A stretch of 64,000 nucleotides of DNA from Laguncularia racemosa (taxonomy: Eukaryota; Streptophyta; Magnoliopsida; Myrtales; Combretaceae). The stretch lies in NCBI GenBank assembly GCA_037954665.1, contig JBBMOL010000038.1, forward strand, positions 1,550,001 through 1,614,000. The letters are read 5' to 3'. Each line of letters begins with the position of its first letter. The first letter of the stretch is position 1. A model generated the notes under the pieces. The model was not told the origin of the DNA and did no database searches. It saw only the letters and a program-made list of their open reading frames with translations. Shown piece after piece: positions 33,061 through 46,215 of this stretch. Position numbers and translations under genes: made by a program.

Positions 33061-36000
33061 CGATGTACATAATTATAAAAATTGCCCCGTTAGTGTTTAT
33101 TTCTTTTTGGCACGTAAGTAAAGAAACCAAACCAGACAAGGTCACTAATATTGCATTACTAGAGGATTTAATCACGGAATGCCGTGATAATCGTCACCAC
33201 AATAAAACGATATTTATAAATTTAGAATGATATACATAATTATATAAATTGTTCAATATAGTAGAATTGTTTTACACTCTTGCGGTTATTAACAAAAACA
33301 AAATATCTATACAATAAATTAATTGTTATATATATACATATATAGATATATATATATAAGTACGCTCAAATTAATTGTTATATATATATATGACTTCATT
33401 CAAGAGTAAAAAAGATGTGCTAAATTTGAGTATGCTATCACTCCTAATCAATGGCTTCACTGAATATGAAATAAAGGAACTAAAAAGCAGAGAAACGTAA
33501 ATTCTCGTCTTCCTGTCTCTAAGTCTAAGCGTGCTTGAAGGAACAATCTGATCTATCTCCGTAGCCATTTTTGATTCTATCTCTCTTTCTAACAATCCAT
33601 CAAAAGAAGCCTCTCTACGTCTTTTCTCTCTTTCCAAACCGTGATCCTATCTTTTCTTTTTTTCTTTCCCTGAAAAATAAAAATGCCTATTATTATAACT
33701 TTTACATGCTGCCTTTGATTGTGCTTATCCATAAGATGATGTCCAAACCCAATCGGTGTCATTTCGCCATTACCTTCATCAGTGGAAGCAATATCTTGCT
33801 TACCGCTCTTCAATCTATATGAAATCTCAAACACACTCTTCACTTTTTATCAGTTTATGTTTTATTTTCACCCATATATATTAATCTTCAACGATTTTCT
33901 TAATTAATAAAACAAATCCTTCGTATCAATTTTGTATATTTTCTTATAAATTGCATTATATAAAGCCATTTGATTTGCATCTTCTCAACTCCTCAAACTC
34001 TACCATTTGCGTTCTCAAAATCTAGATCGAAGGATTGTGAAAACTTGCCAGCAAAATTGTTAAATATTTGTATACTACTTAATTTCTATATTCGATGGAA
34101 AGGTTCAATAGTTTATTTTATCTAATTTATTGTTTTATAAATTAAAACTGTTAACATTATACATGTAAATAGTTTTTCTTTTATATTTATGTTGACTGGT
34201 CCATATGTCCATTTTGTATTTGACATTACGATTAGTTAGGAAGTAGTTTCTGATATTAAAAATAGTATAAAGAGATTTTCTACTGACAATATACAGGATG
34301 ACCGAAAAACACTTTCTCTTCTGGCTCTGCTAGTTCGTTCTTTCATTCCTGTTCGTGAAACTCTTTTCCTGGCCATGGAGTTTCTTTACAAAAACATTAT
34401 AGCAAGCGCCCAATTTGGTTAAGTATTTTATAAATTGAACACGGTTTATTTTTAGAATTAAATCAATATTGTTTCCTTATCTAAGGATCATGAAATGCAC
34501 GAAAAGTAAAGGTTCTGGATTGAAACCTTTTGAATTAATATCAAAATCGAAGCGGATCCATTCCAGTTTTTATCTCCTAGTCGTTGAAGAATGCCTACAT
34601 AAGAGGGCTCTAGAGGCATTTTCATAAGATGAACTACAAAAGCTCGAGCGCTAAGTCTGAGATAAATATCTTGTTGTTGAGCATCCATTGAGAATATATG
34701 AAATTGTTGAAGACTTATTAAAAGAACTAAAGATTGTACTTGTTGAAATCTGGCACATTGAAAAGAAGAGATTGTGTTTCATCTTTGAGATTTTTCCGAT
34801 CAAAACACTAACCATAACTCAATAAAATTACTCTATAACGTTTAGTGCAGATTCCACTATATATAAAAGTTTTCACATATTAACATTTTACTCATTAGAG
34901 TTATATTCTCTTTTTTTATCACCATTGAATTTATTCTTTAAAAAAAAAAGAAAGAAAAAATCGTTAAAACCACTATTAAAAAAGACACTCGTTAGTGATC
35001 CAATCCCAAATCAAATAACTTCTTTGATTTACTCCAATCAAAACCCTAATCCTTAATCCCCAAAGAGAATCATCTTTACTTCATCTCTAGTTTTAAGCTA
35101 CCAAAATCTACACCATGTCTAATAAAATCCAACACCATTCTGTACCACAAAGACCTTAAGTTCACATAAGATAAAAATAGTAGTCTACTCCTTCCTCTTT
35201 AAATTCTCTAGTGGCTTAAGCCTTTGGCCATGATTTGAAAAAAGAACATTGAATAGCGCTTTCTGTATATTGAAGTGGGAAGGATTGCTGTGTTCTGCAT
35301 ATTCCGTACCTCTACTTAGCTAATGAATTTTGATTTCTTTTGTTTGGTAGACGCATGTTAGGAGAACATATTTACCTAAAAAACACGGTCGGTGAACAAA
35401 CGCTATTTGGTGATTTTGCTTCTTTTTTTTTGTTTTTGGCTAACTGATCTGTAGTTGCTTTAAAATTACTAACAGCGGGCAATTTGTGCGACAGCAATTT
35501 TCCCTGACAGAGATTTTGGTGGCTTTTTTCCTTTTTCTAATTTTTTGTTTCTAAGGTAAAGTTGACACTAACAGGATATAAAATAATTTAAAGTATGTAA
35601 AATGTTGAAAATGAAAATACAAACATATAAAATGTCAAACTGTATAAACTCAGGTGTATAAAATGAAATTTATCATAGTTTTTCTTAAATTACATTAAAT
35701 TTCTTCGGTTAGCTTGCTATGGTTGCAAGGGACAATTTTTATGTGGAAGAAGAGTATTTTTCTGTGGCATCATTAGGGATTGCTTCTATACGGCTTCAAA
35801 AGGGAGTGTTTGTTTGCGAAAGGATTTGGAATAGTAAATAATATCTAATTGAGTGTAGATCTGAAAGATTGGGTAATTGATAAGGAGTAAGGACAAATGG
35901 ATTCCACTTACATCTTTGTGTTATCTATTCTACTCTCTTTTTATACTTTAATACAAAACTCACTACTATTATTACTATTCATACTTATTTTTTAACTTCT

Positions 36001-37650
36001 TGCGATAACTTATAAAAGAATAAAAAGTTTTTAAAATTCATGAAACAAATTTGATCCCTTTTCAAATTTCATTGTCCTCTAATGAAAGAAAGAGAAAATT
36101 TGAACGAGAGGACCAACAACTCTCATCCGAATGAAACAAGAGTCATCATGATAGCAAAACAGATCAATTATTTAAAGCAATATGATTCTATATATATTTA
36201 CTTAGACACAAATGGAAGTGTTCAGAGAACTGTCCTTTTCTGACAGTCTACTGAAACAATTATTATATGAATTTGTAACATAAAGTTGCGACAATCCAAA
36301 TCGTAAATAAACAGGTTCTCAATTTAATATTATTTTCTTTTGCCGATGATCATGTTGATTTTGAAACACATGGTTGGTGAACCAAAAGCAGCGATCAACA
36401 CGGACTCAATGGCTTAGGATAAAATATTGTGGTCCTAATTTACCGTCTCAATAACCAAATAAGTGAGCAAACTATATAATATTTGAAAATTGATATTTGT
36501 ACACCTTATTACTGTAATGCACAACAAGAAGGAATTAGCCAAAAAAAAAAAATGTAGAGCGAGTCCAGACTATGGCTAGCAGCGCCCAACATGAAATACC
36601 ACATTACTTCTTGCTAGAAAGTAGATTTAATAAAGCCTTTCCTAAGGTGAGGTATATATACGTGGAATAACAGAGTGGAGAGAGCGAAATACTTGTAGAA
36701 GGAGCTAGATCTCTCTCAACATTTGGATATATAAATATAGCACTTACCTTGAAGGTCAAGTGCCCTTATCCTTAACTTGGTTTAGCCACGGCTCAAATGT
36801 CTTTATGCTATAGGCTGTGTTAAGCATGCTTCTTTGACAGAAAACAACCTCTTTTTCTTGTGCAATACTCACATTTTAATATGCAAATATTTCTATAGTT
36901 ATATGGTCTTTAATTATGATTGCTACATATGGGATTAGTTCATATAAATAGTAATATATCATGTTTATTTAAGAGTGATGAATAAATATATATGATAATT
37001 TACCATATGATAATGATAATGACTAATTTGTTAAAAAGTTACTATTTATATTTTACAAAAACTGTCACATATAAAAAATTTACTAATATCTATAAGCCAT
37101 TAATGAATCCAGCTGGCTAGTATTATGGAAACCGCTTTTTTGCATTCGCTGCACCGAACGGGTGTCGAAAGTAAAATCAACTGATACATGTAGGTCACCT
37201 CCATCATATTCCTACAACCACGATGTACATCGGTTGGAAACAAGTCAATATGTTGGCTCTGGCTCATATATCTGACAAAACCGACTTGGTCTTAAAAGAG
37301 TTGTCTAACCACCTTACCTGAGCCAGACTCAAGAATACCACCCTCCTAACGATGAAAACTAAATGACACGAACCAATTCGAAAAAACTCTTATTTGAATT
37401 TTACCGTTGATATGAAATTAAAGCTTTGCTTCAGATTGGCTTCGAGATAGTTCGAGCACTTAATAGATGGCTACTGAATCATGACCTCAATAATGAAGCA
37501 TTAATTAATCAATCCAACGATTTATATGAAACACAAAATCGAAAATGTATGTACATTCTTTTTATTCATTTAGATTAGGGTGTTTGGCGAATAAATTTAT
37601 TATTTAGTTCCATAAACTCTAAACTCTACGACTTTTATTGGGTATATTAC
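33061..37650. other. Intergenic DNA upstream of the MATE gene
   Basis: No gene is supported in this 4.6-kb stretch. It contains AT microsatellite-like runs (33325-33392), A/T-rich filler and scattered short ORFs without family features. A 66-codon minus-strand ORF at 34488-34688 stands out for its base composition but is unidentified. Confidence 0.5.
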
Positions 37651-38219
37651 AAAAACCTACTTATATTTAATTCTATATGGGTAGACTTAGAAAAGGATCT
37701 AATCCAACCCTAACCCACTAGCTCATGGGTTAGGGATCCTTGAACCGGCCCTTGTTCTCTTTATTTATTTATTTTTTCTTATTTTCCTAATGAAATGGTT
37801 TGTCTTTACCCTTTTTTTTCTTTTGATTTTTCTTTTCTCATGTGAAATAGCAATTCACCATTTTTGGAACAATTTTTAATTGTGAAAGCAGAAATAATGA
37901 ATTGTTGTCGAATTTCAACATATGTAAAAAAATAATATTGACTTTATTAATTAGTAGCAAACCCTATACAAGGGGAGGAGGAGAGGGGATGATGGCCTCA
38001 AATTTTATTAATTAGTTAAAAAGATTACAAAAAGAAAGGAGACATTTGGTTTTACCTCTTATACACGATTTTTAGATTCTACAAGTAAGTAAGAAAAATA
38101 AATAAGAGCGTATTACTCCTCTTACAAATTATCTCTAGTCTACTACCAAAAATAAATAAGATAGTACTACTATCTATACAAATTAATTTTGCTTACATTA
38201 CAATTATACAATGAAAATA

Positions 38220-40600
38220 AATATTATTCATTGTGTTGCATCTTGCTTGATATCTGGAGTTGAGTTAGTGAAGCTTCCCCTCAACAGGATAAAGATCTTC
38301 ATTACATGCCCCGTATGACGCATGTCTTCTACTTCTTACCTTAGACCAATCCCTCACGAAAGGCAGTGTCTCAATGTTAATGGGTGTTAGGCTTAATCGA
38401 CATTATGCTAAGATAAGGTTCTCGATACTGAATACTTGTTCAATAGCTATTGCTGATACAAAGCAGTAAGAGCTAGGTGAACCATTTGAGAGAGAATCGA
38501 ATAAGTTTTCTTATACCTCCTTTACTAATCCAAGATATTAAAGTCCATGATACTATTGTTACCAAATTCAAAGTTAACGATGAAATAGTTGTTAAGTTTC
38601 GTGTACTCACCTAAATCGGTGCAATGCCACTTTAACTTTTGTGTCACCATTCATTCTGTAGGAAGAGTTTGCCCATATGTGGCACCATGTGAGGCAATGA
38701 ATGGTGAGAGAGTAGCGAGAATTTGACCATTATACGTAATAAAAAAAGTTGGAAAATAAATCTTCTGTTACCTGGGTCACTTGTCGTAATTCTTGTGTTG
38801 TAATAATAGTATAGGTGTCTTGTGTATTAGAAAATGTGTCAATAGTTTGATAGTACATATTGAGATATTTAAAAAGTACATTTTCTTACAATGCAAATCT
38901 AAAATAAGATGAATAGCAGGAATTTGCCTATAATATAATAACCATTTTGTAACTATTTCATTAATAGCTACTTGAAAAAATGGGTCATTTCGAGCATCAA
39001 GCAGCACTAATAGTATGTTTACGACATTCATTAGGAAAAAGTAAATACTAACTTGGTAAACTTGAGAAAATATTAGAGTATACTTGTAAAAAACTCTAAG
39101 CACATTTAGGATTTTGGTACATACATCCCAATCACTAAAGTGCAATGGAATGTCTAAAATGTTCATTGCAGCGAAAGAACACAACACATCTCTATAGGGG
39201 ATTGTACTTTGCAGAAGTTCGAATTCCATTTATACTTAACGTTTTTTTCTAAATTTTTTAGGTCACATTCCATTATCAATGTAAAATTTCCTTTATACTT
39301 TATTTATAGATGGATGGTTAATTAGAAAGGTAATTACTTGTCTTATGAGGGACATCTTAAAGTCCAAACAATTCAGATTGTCTTTAACATAAATATTTAA
39401 AATATAGTAGACACATTCATGTATGGAAAAAGGTCCCACCTAGTGTGAGTCCGTATAATACCTAAAGTTTAGGAATAGATGCAATATTTGTGATCACATT
39501 GTCAAAATTGATTGAAAATATCATTTTTGTTAATGAGTATTCACCTAAAATAATACTTATTGTCTAAAAAATATTTTGTGTTAGGTGACGTTTATTAAAA
39601 ATCTTAAGAACTATTAGTCTTTTTTGTATTTGTTATGTACCATCTATTCAATAACATGTAATTCCTATATAAGAATCATCCTGCCATAAATTGGTCCATA
39701 TGTTTGCACAAATAGAAACTTATATATCAAGAAAATTAAATGTAGCAGCTAATTCACACTTACTAGTGTGATAGAGTTTCAAAGAGATTTGTTACATAGT
39801 TTTTGGCCCGTACTTTTGTGAGTTTGAATTTGAAGTTTCTCATTCTTATTTCAAGTGGTTAACAGAAGATGCATGGCTTCACGTAGGTGACATTTGGCTA
39901 AATATTTTGTTAGAGCAATTTTTTGTCTCTCAGCAAAATATCGAAATAGGCTTGATAACTTCAAACTATCGAGTTAGGATATTTGTTATTGCAACTTATT
40001 TATACTGAATTCCATTGAGTACTTCAATTGCATGTGCCTGTTCAATGTCCTATAGCCCACCTCCTTTTTCCATGCGTAACTTGATTGACAATAATTGCAG
40101 TATGCATGAGTACTCTCATCTTCCCCTATAATTTTATTAAAATGTTTAGTAAAAATGTCAAATCTAAATAGTATGGGTAGCTTATTGATAGAGTTGGTTT
40201 TGCCACATATGTGGCCTAATATTTCTTTCTTTTACACTTCCTAAACATCCTCTTTCTCTTCCTCATCCTTGCTGCCCCCTTGTGACAGCGGTTCACTTTG
40301 TCTACCGAGGGTCATGTGCTCAAATTCCGAGGGAGGTATAATTAAACCCTCTAAACTCTTGTTGATAAAGTTGTGGAGGTTATAATCTTCCATGTTAAAA
40401 AATTGCACTAGTTTTCATTAAATAGATTTTCCCTTATTACATTTTCTAGAATTTTTCTTTTTACTAGAAGATGAACTATAGAAAAAACTTGACATTTTTT
40501 TGCATAGTAAAAAAAAAAAATATTGATAGGGAAAAATTGTAATTTAATTATGTGGTTACTAAAAAACATTCTTGGTGGAAGACAATTAAATGCAAGCAAC
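38220..40600 (-). pseudogene. hAT transposase relic A
   Basis: The minus strand carries, in order, a BED-type finger trace (YCNYCQSSYAWKKEVGYRTLNRH, about 40110-40030), a central hAT RNase-H-like block, and a C-terminal dimerisation trace (KLNNYFIVNFEF, FNILD, about 38600-38520). The central block is open at 38777-39229, with DWDVCTKILNVLRVFYKYT and NEIVTKWLLYYRQIPAIHLI. The start region near 40500 matches relic B. Stops and indels are frequent. hAT transposases move DNA by cut-and-paste and leave 8-base duplications. No clean ends were found; GC-rich words near 37700-37760 and 41010-41040 may mark them. Confidence 0.75.
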
Positions 40601-42640
40601 AAAATAATAATAATAACAATAGAACTAGTTGTGAGCTAAACAAAATGAAAAATGTGAAAGCATGAAAAAGAAGTGAGTAAAGAGTTAAGCAAACGAGATT
40701 ACATAAAGAAAGTGAATAAAGAAGAGAATGACTGTTTTATTTCGTAGTGTAGAGAAGTGAATGCATAAATAGGCAATATATATACATCTTCTATGTAAAC
40801 ATTCAATCGTTTAAATTTTTTTTATACCTCAAAATGTTTAAAAGTTTTCTAAAAAGTTGTCTCCGTTGCATTTTTGAAGAAACATGAAATGAATTTAAAA
40901 CATTTTCTACACGTGTTGACTATTACCCTTTTATTGGGCATATAATAAAAGGTGCAAAGTTTGTCATGTGTTATCTTTGTTTGTTTGTTTTATTTATTTA
41001 TTTTTTTGGGTGTTAGGCGGGTTGGCCTTTCATGGATTAGCCTACCTTTTTTAATTTTTTTTTATTTTGTTTAATTTGCACAAGCATAGAATACTCATTT
41101 TACCCAATTCCTCCTTCCTTCGAGTAAACTATAAACACGAAAATCCAATAGTCTTATGCTTCATGCTTATAAATTTCAATCTTTTTCTTTCTTTCTTTTT
41201 TTTTTTTTTTTGTAGAGAAGTTGCATTGTAAATTCAAGTTTTTTTAATTGGTAAGAAGCTCAATTAATTTCGTACATTGAGCAAGTTGATACTCCTTTGA
41301 TTTCAACTCAATTTCGAGCAACTATCCACGCATACATGTCTCTTTTAACTACTGAATAAAAATGGAGAGAAACCAAACCATACATTTAATGAGCTTATTA
41401 TATGTTAAAAGACGTGATGTGTTTTGTAGTTTATTTTCCAATGGAAAAATACACCAACCGTAAAGCATAAAAATCGCGGGGCAAATGGGCCGAATAGCAT
41501 AGAAATGAATAGCATGTCCCAAGTTTTCTACATTATTCAAGCACATACGAAGACAATTGGGCTTGCTTATTTTAAGTTTTTTTCTTTTCTTCTTTTTGGT
41601 TCTCTACCTATTCTATATCCATTCCTAATCCCTTATGTGTATTCGTTTTGTTATTTATTTATTTATTTCTTCCCCTGCAAGTTCGTCTCACTGCACTTGA
41701 AGGTAGCTGAAGAGTATTAGTGCTCGTCTTGTTTTGATTCACTGAAATGTAGTACTTGATTTAGACACCCCTATGACCCACACTTGCACGCATTTAGCGG
41801 AAAGATTCAAATGATCCTAATGAATGCTCATTTTATAATAAATAGATTGTCTTTCCCTCATAATTAAAAGGATAATTGTACATAAAACAAAAAACAAAGA
41901 GATTGTTGCAATTCACCCTTTTAATTTTATGATCCTTATTTAAATGTTATATTTTGGCATGTCCAACACAACATCCATTATTATATTAATTTTTATTTCT
42001 TGATCCTTATTTAAATGTTACATGTTATCATTGCCACCGGTCATTATTATTTATGGTGTATAGAGATAGATACCAATATATATACGTTTTCTTCTACTTG
42101 CTGTCATGTTCAGCTATTGTCTTCATCCATACAGGAGGAAAAGTGTTTTCATAAACATTGGCCAATGTCCAATTGAAACCTGGATCATTTTATATATTCA
42201 AAAGAGTAGAGCCTTTTATTGATTCCAGAAGAGTCCGAGCATTTACTCCACTAGCAATTTCTGTTTTCTTGTTTTTTCTCTTGGTTTTTATACGTAAGTG
42301 GTATTATTTTCCTAGCTAAACTTCAAAATTCTAGAGCGGTCGAATTACTTGTTGAGGTATTGTTTGAAGCCCTTGCATGTAGATTTGTCTTTCAGCTCTA
42401 ACACATGTAAAACATGTATACATATATGTCTTTCAGCTCTAACACATGTAAAACATATATATATATTTCTATATATAATCATTTAATAGTAATTATATAC
42501 TACTGTAGCTAACCTTTAACGTCCACTTAGCTTCATATAATTTGAGCCTTCGTTTTTCTTTTTGTCTGTTCTACAAGCAACCTGTGTAACTAATAAACCT
42601 GGAGAAACGAAAATTTTACTTAATACAACGGCTATATCGA
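40601..42640. other. Spacer between the two hAT relics
   Basis: AT-rich sequence with no gene. It contains a 70-base spaced repeat of tgatccttatttaaatgtta (41931 and 42001) and a tandem 41-base duplication at 42386-42468. Confidence 0.45.
42386..42468. repeat. 41-base tandem duplication
   Basis: The block tgtctttcagctctaacaca, continuing tgtaaaacat, starts at 42386 and again at 42427 with no mismatch in the shared part. It looks like a simple slippage or repair duplication. Confidence 0.75.
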
Positions 42641-45600
42641 CCGAACTACACATCGAGCTGGTTTAGAACCGATTCGGAACCGCCGGGTCAAGGGCTGTGA
42701 GGAAGGGAAACCGGAACCAGCCCAAGGAAGAGCTAGGCCGGTTCGGGCCTTGAATTGGCCCTTCGCATGTTTTTTTTTTTCAAGTAATTTTTTTAAATCC
42801 CTATTTTTTAGTTTTTTTTCCTGAATAATTTATTTGATATTTATCTGTGTATATATTTTTTAGTTAGTTTGGTTTTTTTTTTCTTAAATTTATAAACATC
42901 GAAATTTAATCTATAATTTTTCAGGGCAATATACGATTTTTCAGAATTAATTAGTGGTAATACCCTATACACCAGGGTGGAGGGAGACATTTAGCCTTAC
43001 CTCTTGTACACGGTTATAATACAATGTAAGTAAATAACAGAAATAAATAAGGGAGTATTATTCCCCATACAAAATATGTCTAACTCTAACCAAGTACAAA
43101 AAATAAATAAGGTAGTACTACTATTCTTACAAAATTATTTGGCCTACCCGATATCAGGATTCGAACTAGTGGAGCTTCCACCCGATGGGACGAAGTCGCT
43201 GAAGTATTTATCTTCTTCACTAGATGTCCCATACGACTCTTGTGTGTGACTCCTTGCCTTCAACTAATCTCTACACAAGCTAGCGCCTCAACGTTGGCGG
43301 GTGATAGTTGTGATCGCCGTTAGGATAGGATTAGGCCCGCTGTGCTAAATGCCTATTCAACAGCTATCGTTGATGTGGGAGTAGAAAAACTTGGTGAGCC
43401 ATGCAAGAGAGTATGGGATATGTCTTTTTATGCCTCCTCCACCAATTGAGGATGTTGAAATCTGTGATACTGCTGTCACCAAATTTGAAATGTGTATTGA
43501 AGTAATCATCAAGTTTGATGTACTCGGTTGACCCGGAACGATGCCGCTTCAACTATTGAAACATCATTCGTTGCGTAATGAGAGTGGGATCATAGGTGGT
43601 ACCATGTGAGCCCTAGGACGGTGAGGGAGTTCGAGACACTTAACCATCGAATGTAGTGCAAAAGTTATAATATAATTCTTCTATTACTCGGACTGCTTGG
43701 CATAGTTCTTGCGTAGCGATAATGGCATAAGTGTCTTCCGTGTCAGAGAATGTGTCAACAATGGAATAATACAAATTAAGATATTCTAATAACATATTTT
43801 TTTATACCCCTGGATCTAAAATAGAAGCAACTAGATAAATTGCTGGAATTTGTTTATAATACTGCAACCATTTTGCAGCCATATCATTTATAGCCACCAG
43901 TAGAAAAGTGTCATATTGGGAATCAAGTAGCACCGACAGTATATTCATCGCATTCATAAGGAAAAGATGAACACTAGCCTGATACACTTGTGAAAATGTT
44001 ATAGTACAGTCATGAAAAACTTTTAAAATATTCAATATTCCACTGCATACATCCCAATCACTGGGGTGTAGTGGAATGTTTAGGATATTCATGGTAGCGA
44101 AAGAACACAATGCATCTTTATAAGCAAGTGAACTTTCTAAAAGTCGATAGGTTAAATTCTACCTATACTTAACATCATTTCTAAAATTTTTAGCTCACAT
44201 TCCATTTTCAATATAAAATCTCTATCATGCCTTATGTATGGAAGGATGGTCAATTAAAAAATATATTAGTTGTCTTATTGGGGACATTTTAAAATCTAAA
44301 TAGTTTATACCATCCTTAATGCAAAGATTTAAAATTTGGCAGACACATCAAATGAGGAAAAATGTCCCACCTAATGTGGGTTGACATAAAGATTGAAGTT
44401 CATCAATGGATATTGTGTTAGCGGCCGCATTGTCAAAACCAATTGAGAAAATATTTTTTGTCAAACCGTATTCATCTAAAATAATACTTATAATAAGAAA
44501 AATGTTTTGCACTATATGGTGATCATTGAAAACCCTTAGAGCTATTAGTCTTTTTTGTAACTACCATGCATCGTCTATCCAATGGCATGTAACTCCCATG
44601 TATGAATCTTCTTGTTACGGATTAGTCCATGTATCTACGCAAATGGAAACATGCATCTTAAGAGAATTGAAAAAAGCGACTAATTCACGCTTACTATTAT
44701 GATACAGCTTAATAGTGGTTTTTTGTATGGTTTTTGGGTCATAAGTCTGTGAGCTTGAATTCCACGCTTCTTGCTCATACTCTAACTAGTGCAGGGAAGC
44801 TACGTGAGTCCATGACAGGTTACACTTTGCTAAGTATTTTACAAGTAAAACTTATTGTCTACAAGCGGAATAACGAAATAAACCTCCTTGCAATCTTGTT
44901 GACTGCGATATTTGCTACTGCGATTTATCTATGCCAAACTTCGTGGGGTGCTTCACTCCCACATGTCTGTTAAGGGTACTATACCCCTCTCCCTTTTTTT
45001 ACACATAACTTGATTAGAAGTAGTTACAATAAGCATAGCTGTTGCCATCTTCCCTTGTAATTTTACGAAAATATTTAGTAAACATTTCTTATTTAAGTGG
45101 TGTTGGTGACTTATTCATAGAGTCAGATGGGCCATGTAAGTGCCCTGGAATTTCTTCCTCCGGCACTTCTTGCACATCGTCTTTCCTTTCTCCTTCCGCC
45201 TCCTCCTCATTGCCTTGTCGTGGTAGCGGTTCACTTTATCCATCAAAAGGCCTTTCATGAAAGCCTAAGGGTAGCATCATCAAATCCTCTAAGCATTTGT
45301 TGGAAAAGTCGTGGATATCGTAATCATCCACTTCAAAATATTGTTAGGGTGGCTCTTGCACAAATTTCCCCTTATCACCTTTGCTAGAACGATCCCTCTT
45401 AGAAGAACCTGCACTGTCAAAATAACTTGTCATTTTTTAATATTAGGATAATTATAAAATACCGATATAGGTAAATAAGGGGACAAAATTTGTTTAACAG
45501 TTGGCAAGAAATATCATAGAAATTATTCACAAGGTATTGATAGTGTAAAAGATGCGAGCACAACAATTTGAAGATGAGAGTATAGAAATTTGAAGATGAG

Positions 45601-46215
45601 AATAGAAGACAAGAGTGAGTGCAGTTTTTTTGCATTTATAATTTTGCTCTTCAACTTGCACTATCAATTTATACAACATCCAACAACATGCTTATTTTCT
45701 TCTGCTCTTTTGCAATGTTCAAATTTCAAAATTTTAACACTTGCACATTGCACATACACTAACAGCTAATACCTATTACTCATTGCCTGCAATCCTATAA
45801 ACCAATGCATAATTTTTTTTTTTTTCAAAATGCACTCCATGCTTTCAAATTCTCTCAGTGCAAATTTCATCGTTTTTATCTTGCATCCTCCTTCTGAATT
45901 TCTCTCCGGCTATCTTCTCTTTTTCTTTATTTTTCTTCCCTAACGCTGCAAAGTTGCAGGAAAATTTTCTTTGCTCTGTTCCTGCTTCTTTCACAATTTT
46001 TTTTCCTTCTTTTTCAAATGTTGTAGAGGTGCTTCTTTGACAATTTCTTCACTCTGACAGTTAGACACCATTTTTAATGTTGCAACACTAATGTTTAGCT
46101 CTCTAGCTTGCAACCTGGCCATTAAACCGCCGGCCCAGCAGTTCCTACTCGCCGGGCTAATCTCTCCAATGGGCCAGTTCACGAGCCTGAACCAACCCTC
46201 TCCCAAGTCCAGACC
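42640..46215 (-). mobile_element. hAT-type DNA transposon relic B
   Basis: The transposase remnant (43140-45432) is bracketed by GC-rich subterminal blocks of mixed GGTTCGG, CCGGCC and GGCCC words, at about 42650-42770 and 46110-46215. Such blocks are common just inside hAT ends. Exact terminal inverted repeats and the 8-base duplication could not be set by eye, so the boundaries are approximate. It shares gene order and sequence with relic A, lying in the same direction about 5 kb away. Confidence 0.55.
43140..45432 (-). pseudogene. hAT transposase relic B
   Basis: A plausible start is the ATG at 45432 (MTSYFDSAGSSKRDRSS). A BED-like finger trace lies near 45040-44930. The central hAT domain is open at 43802-44110, with DWDVCSGILNILKVFHDCT, KWLQYYKQIPAIYLV and then ILDPGV where hAT proteins usually have a vLDPR motif. 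The C-terminal dimerisation domain is open at 43364-43552 (KLDDYFNTHFKF, FNILNWWRRHKKTYPILSCMA), a very typical hAT signature. Frameshifts and stops separate the parts, so it is inactive. Confidence 0.85.
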
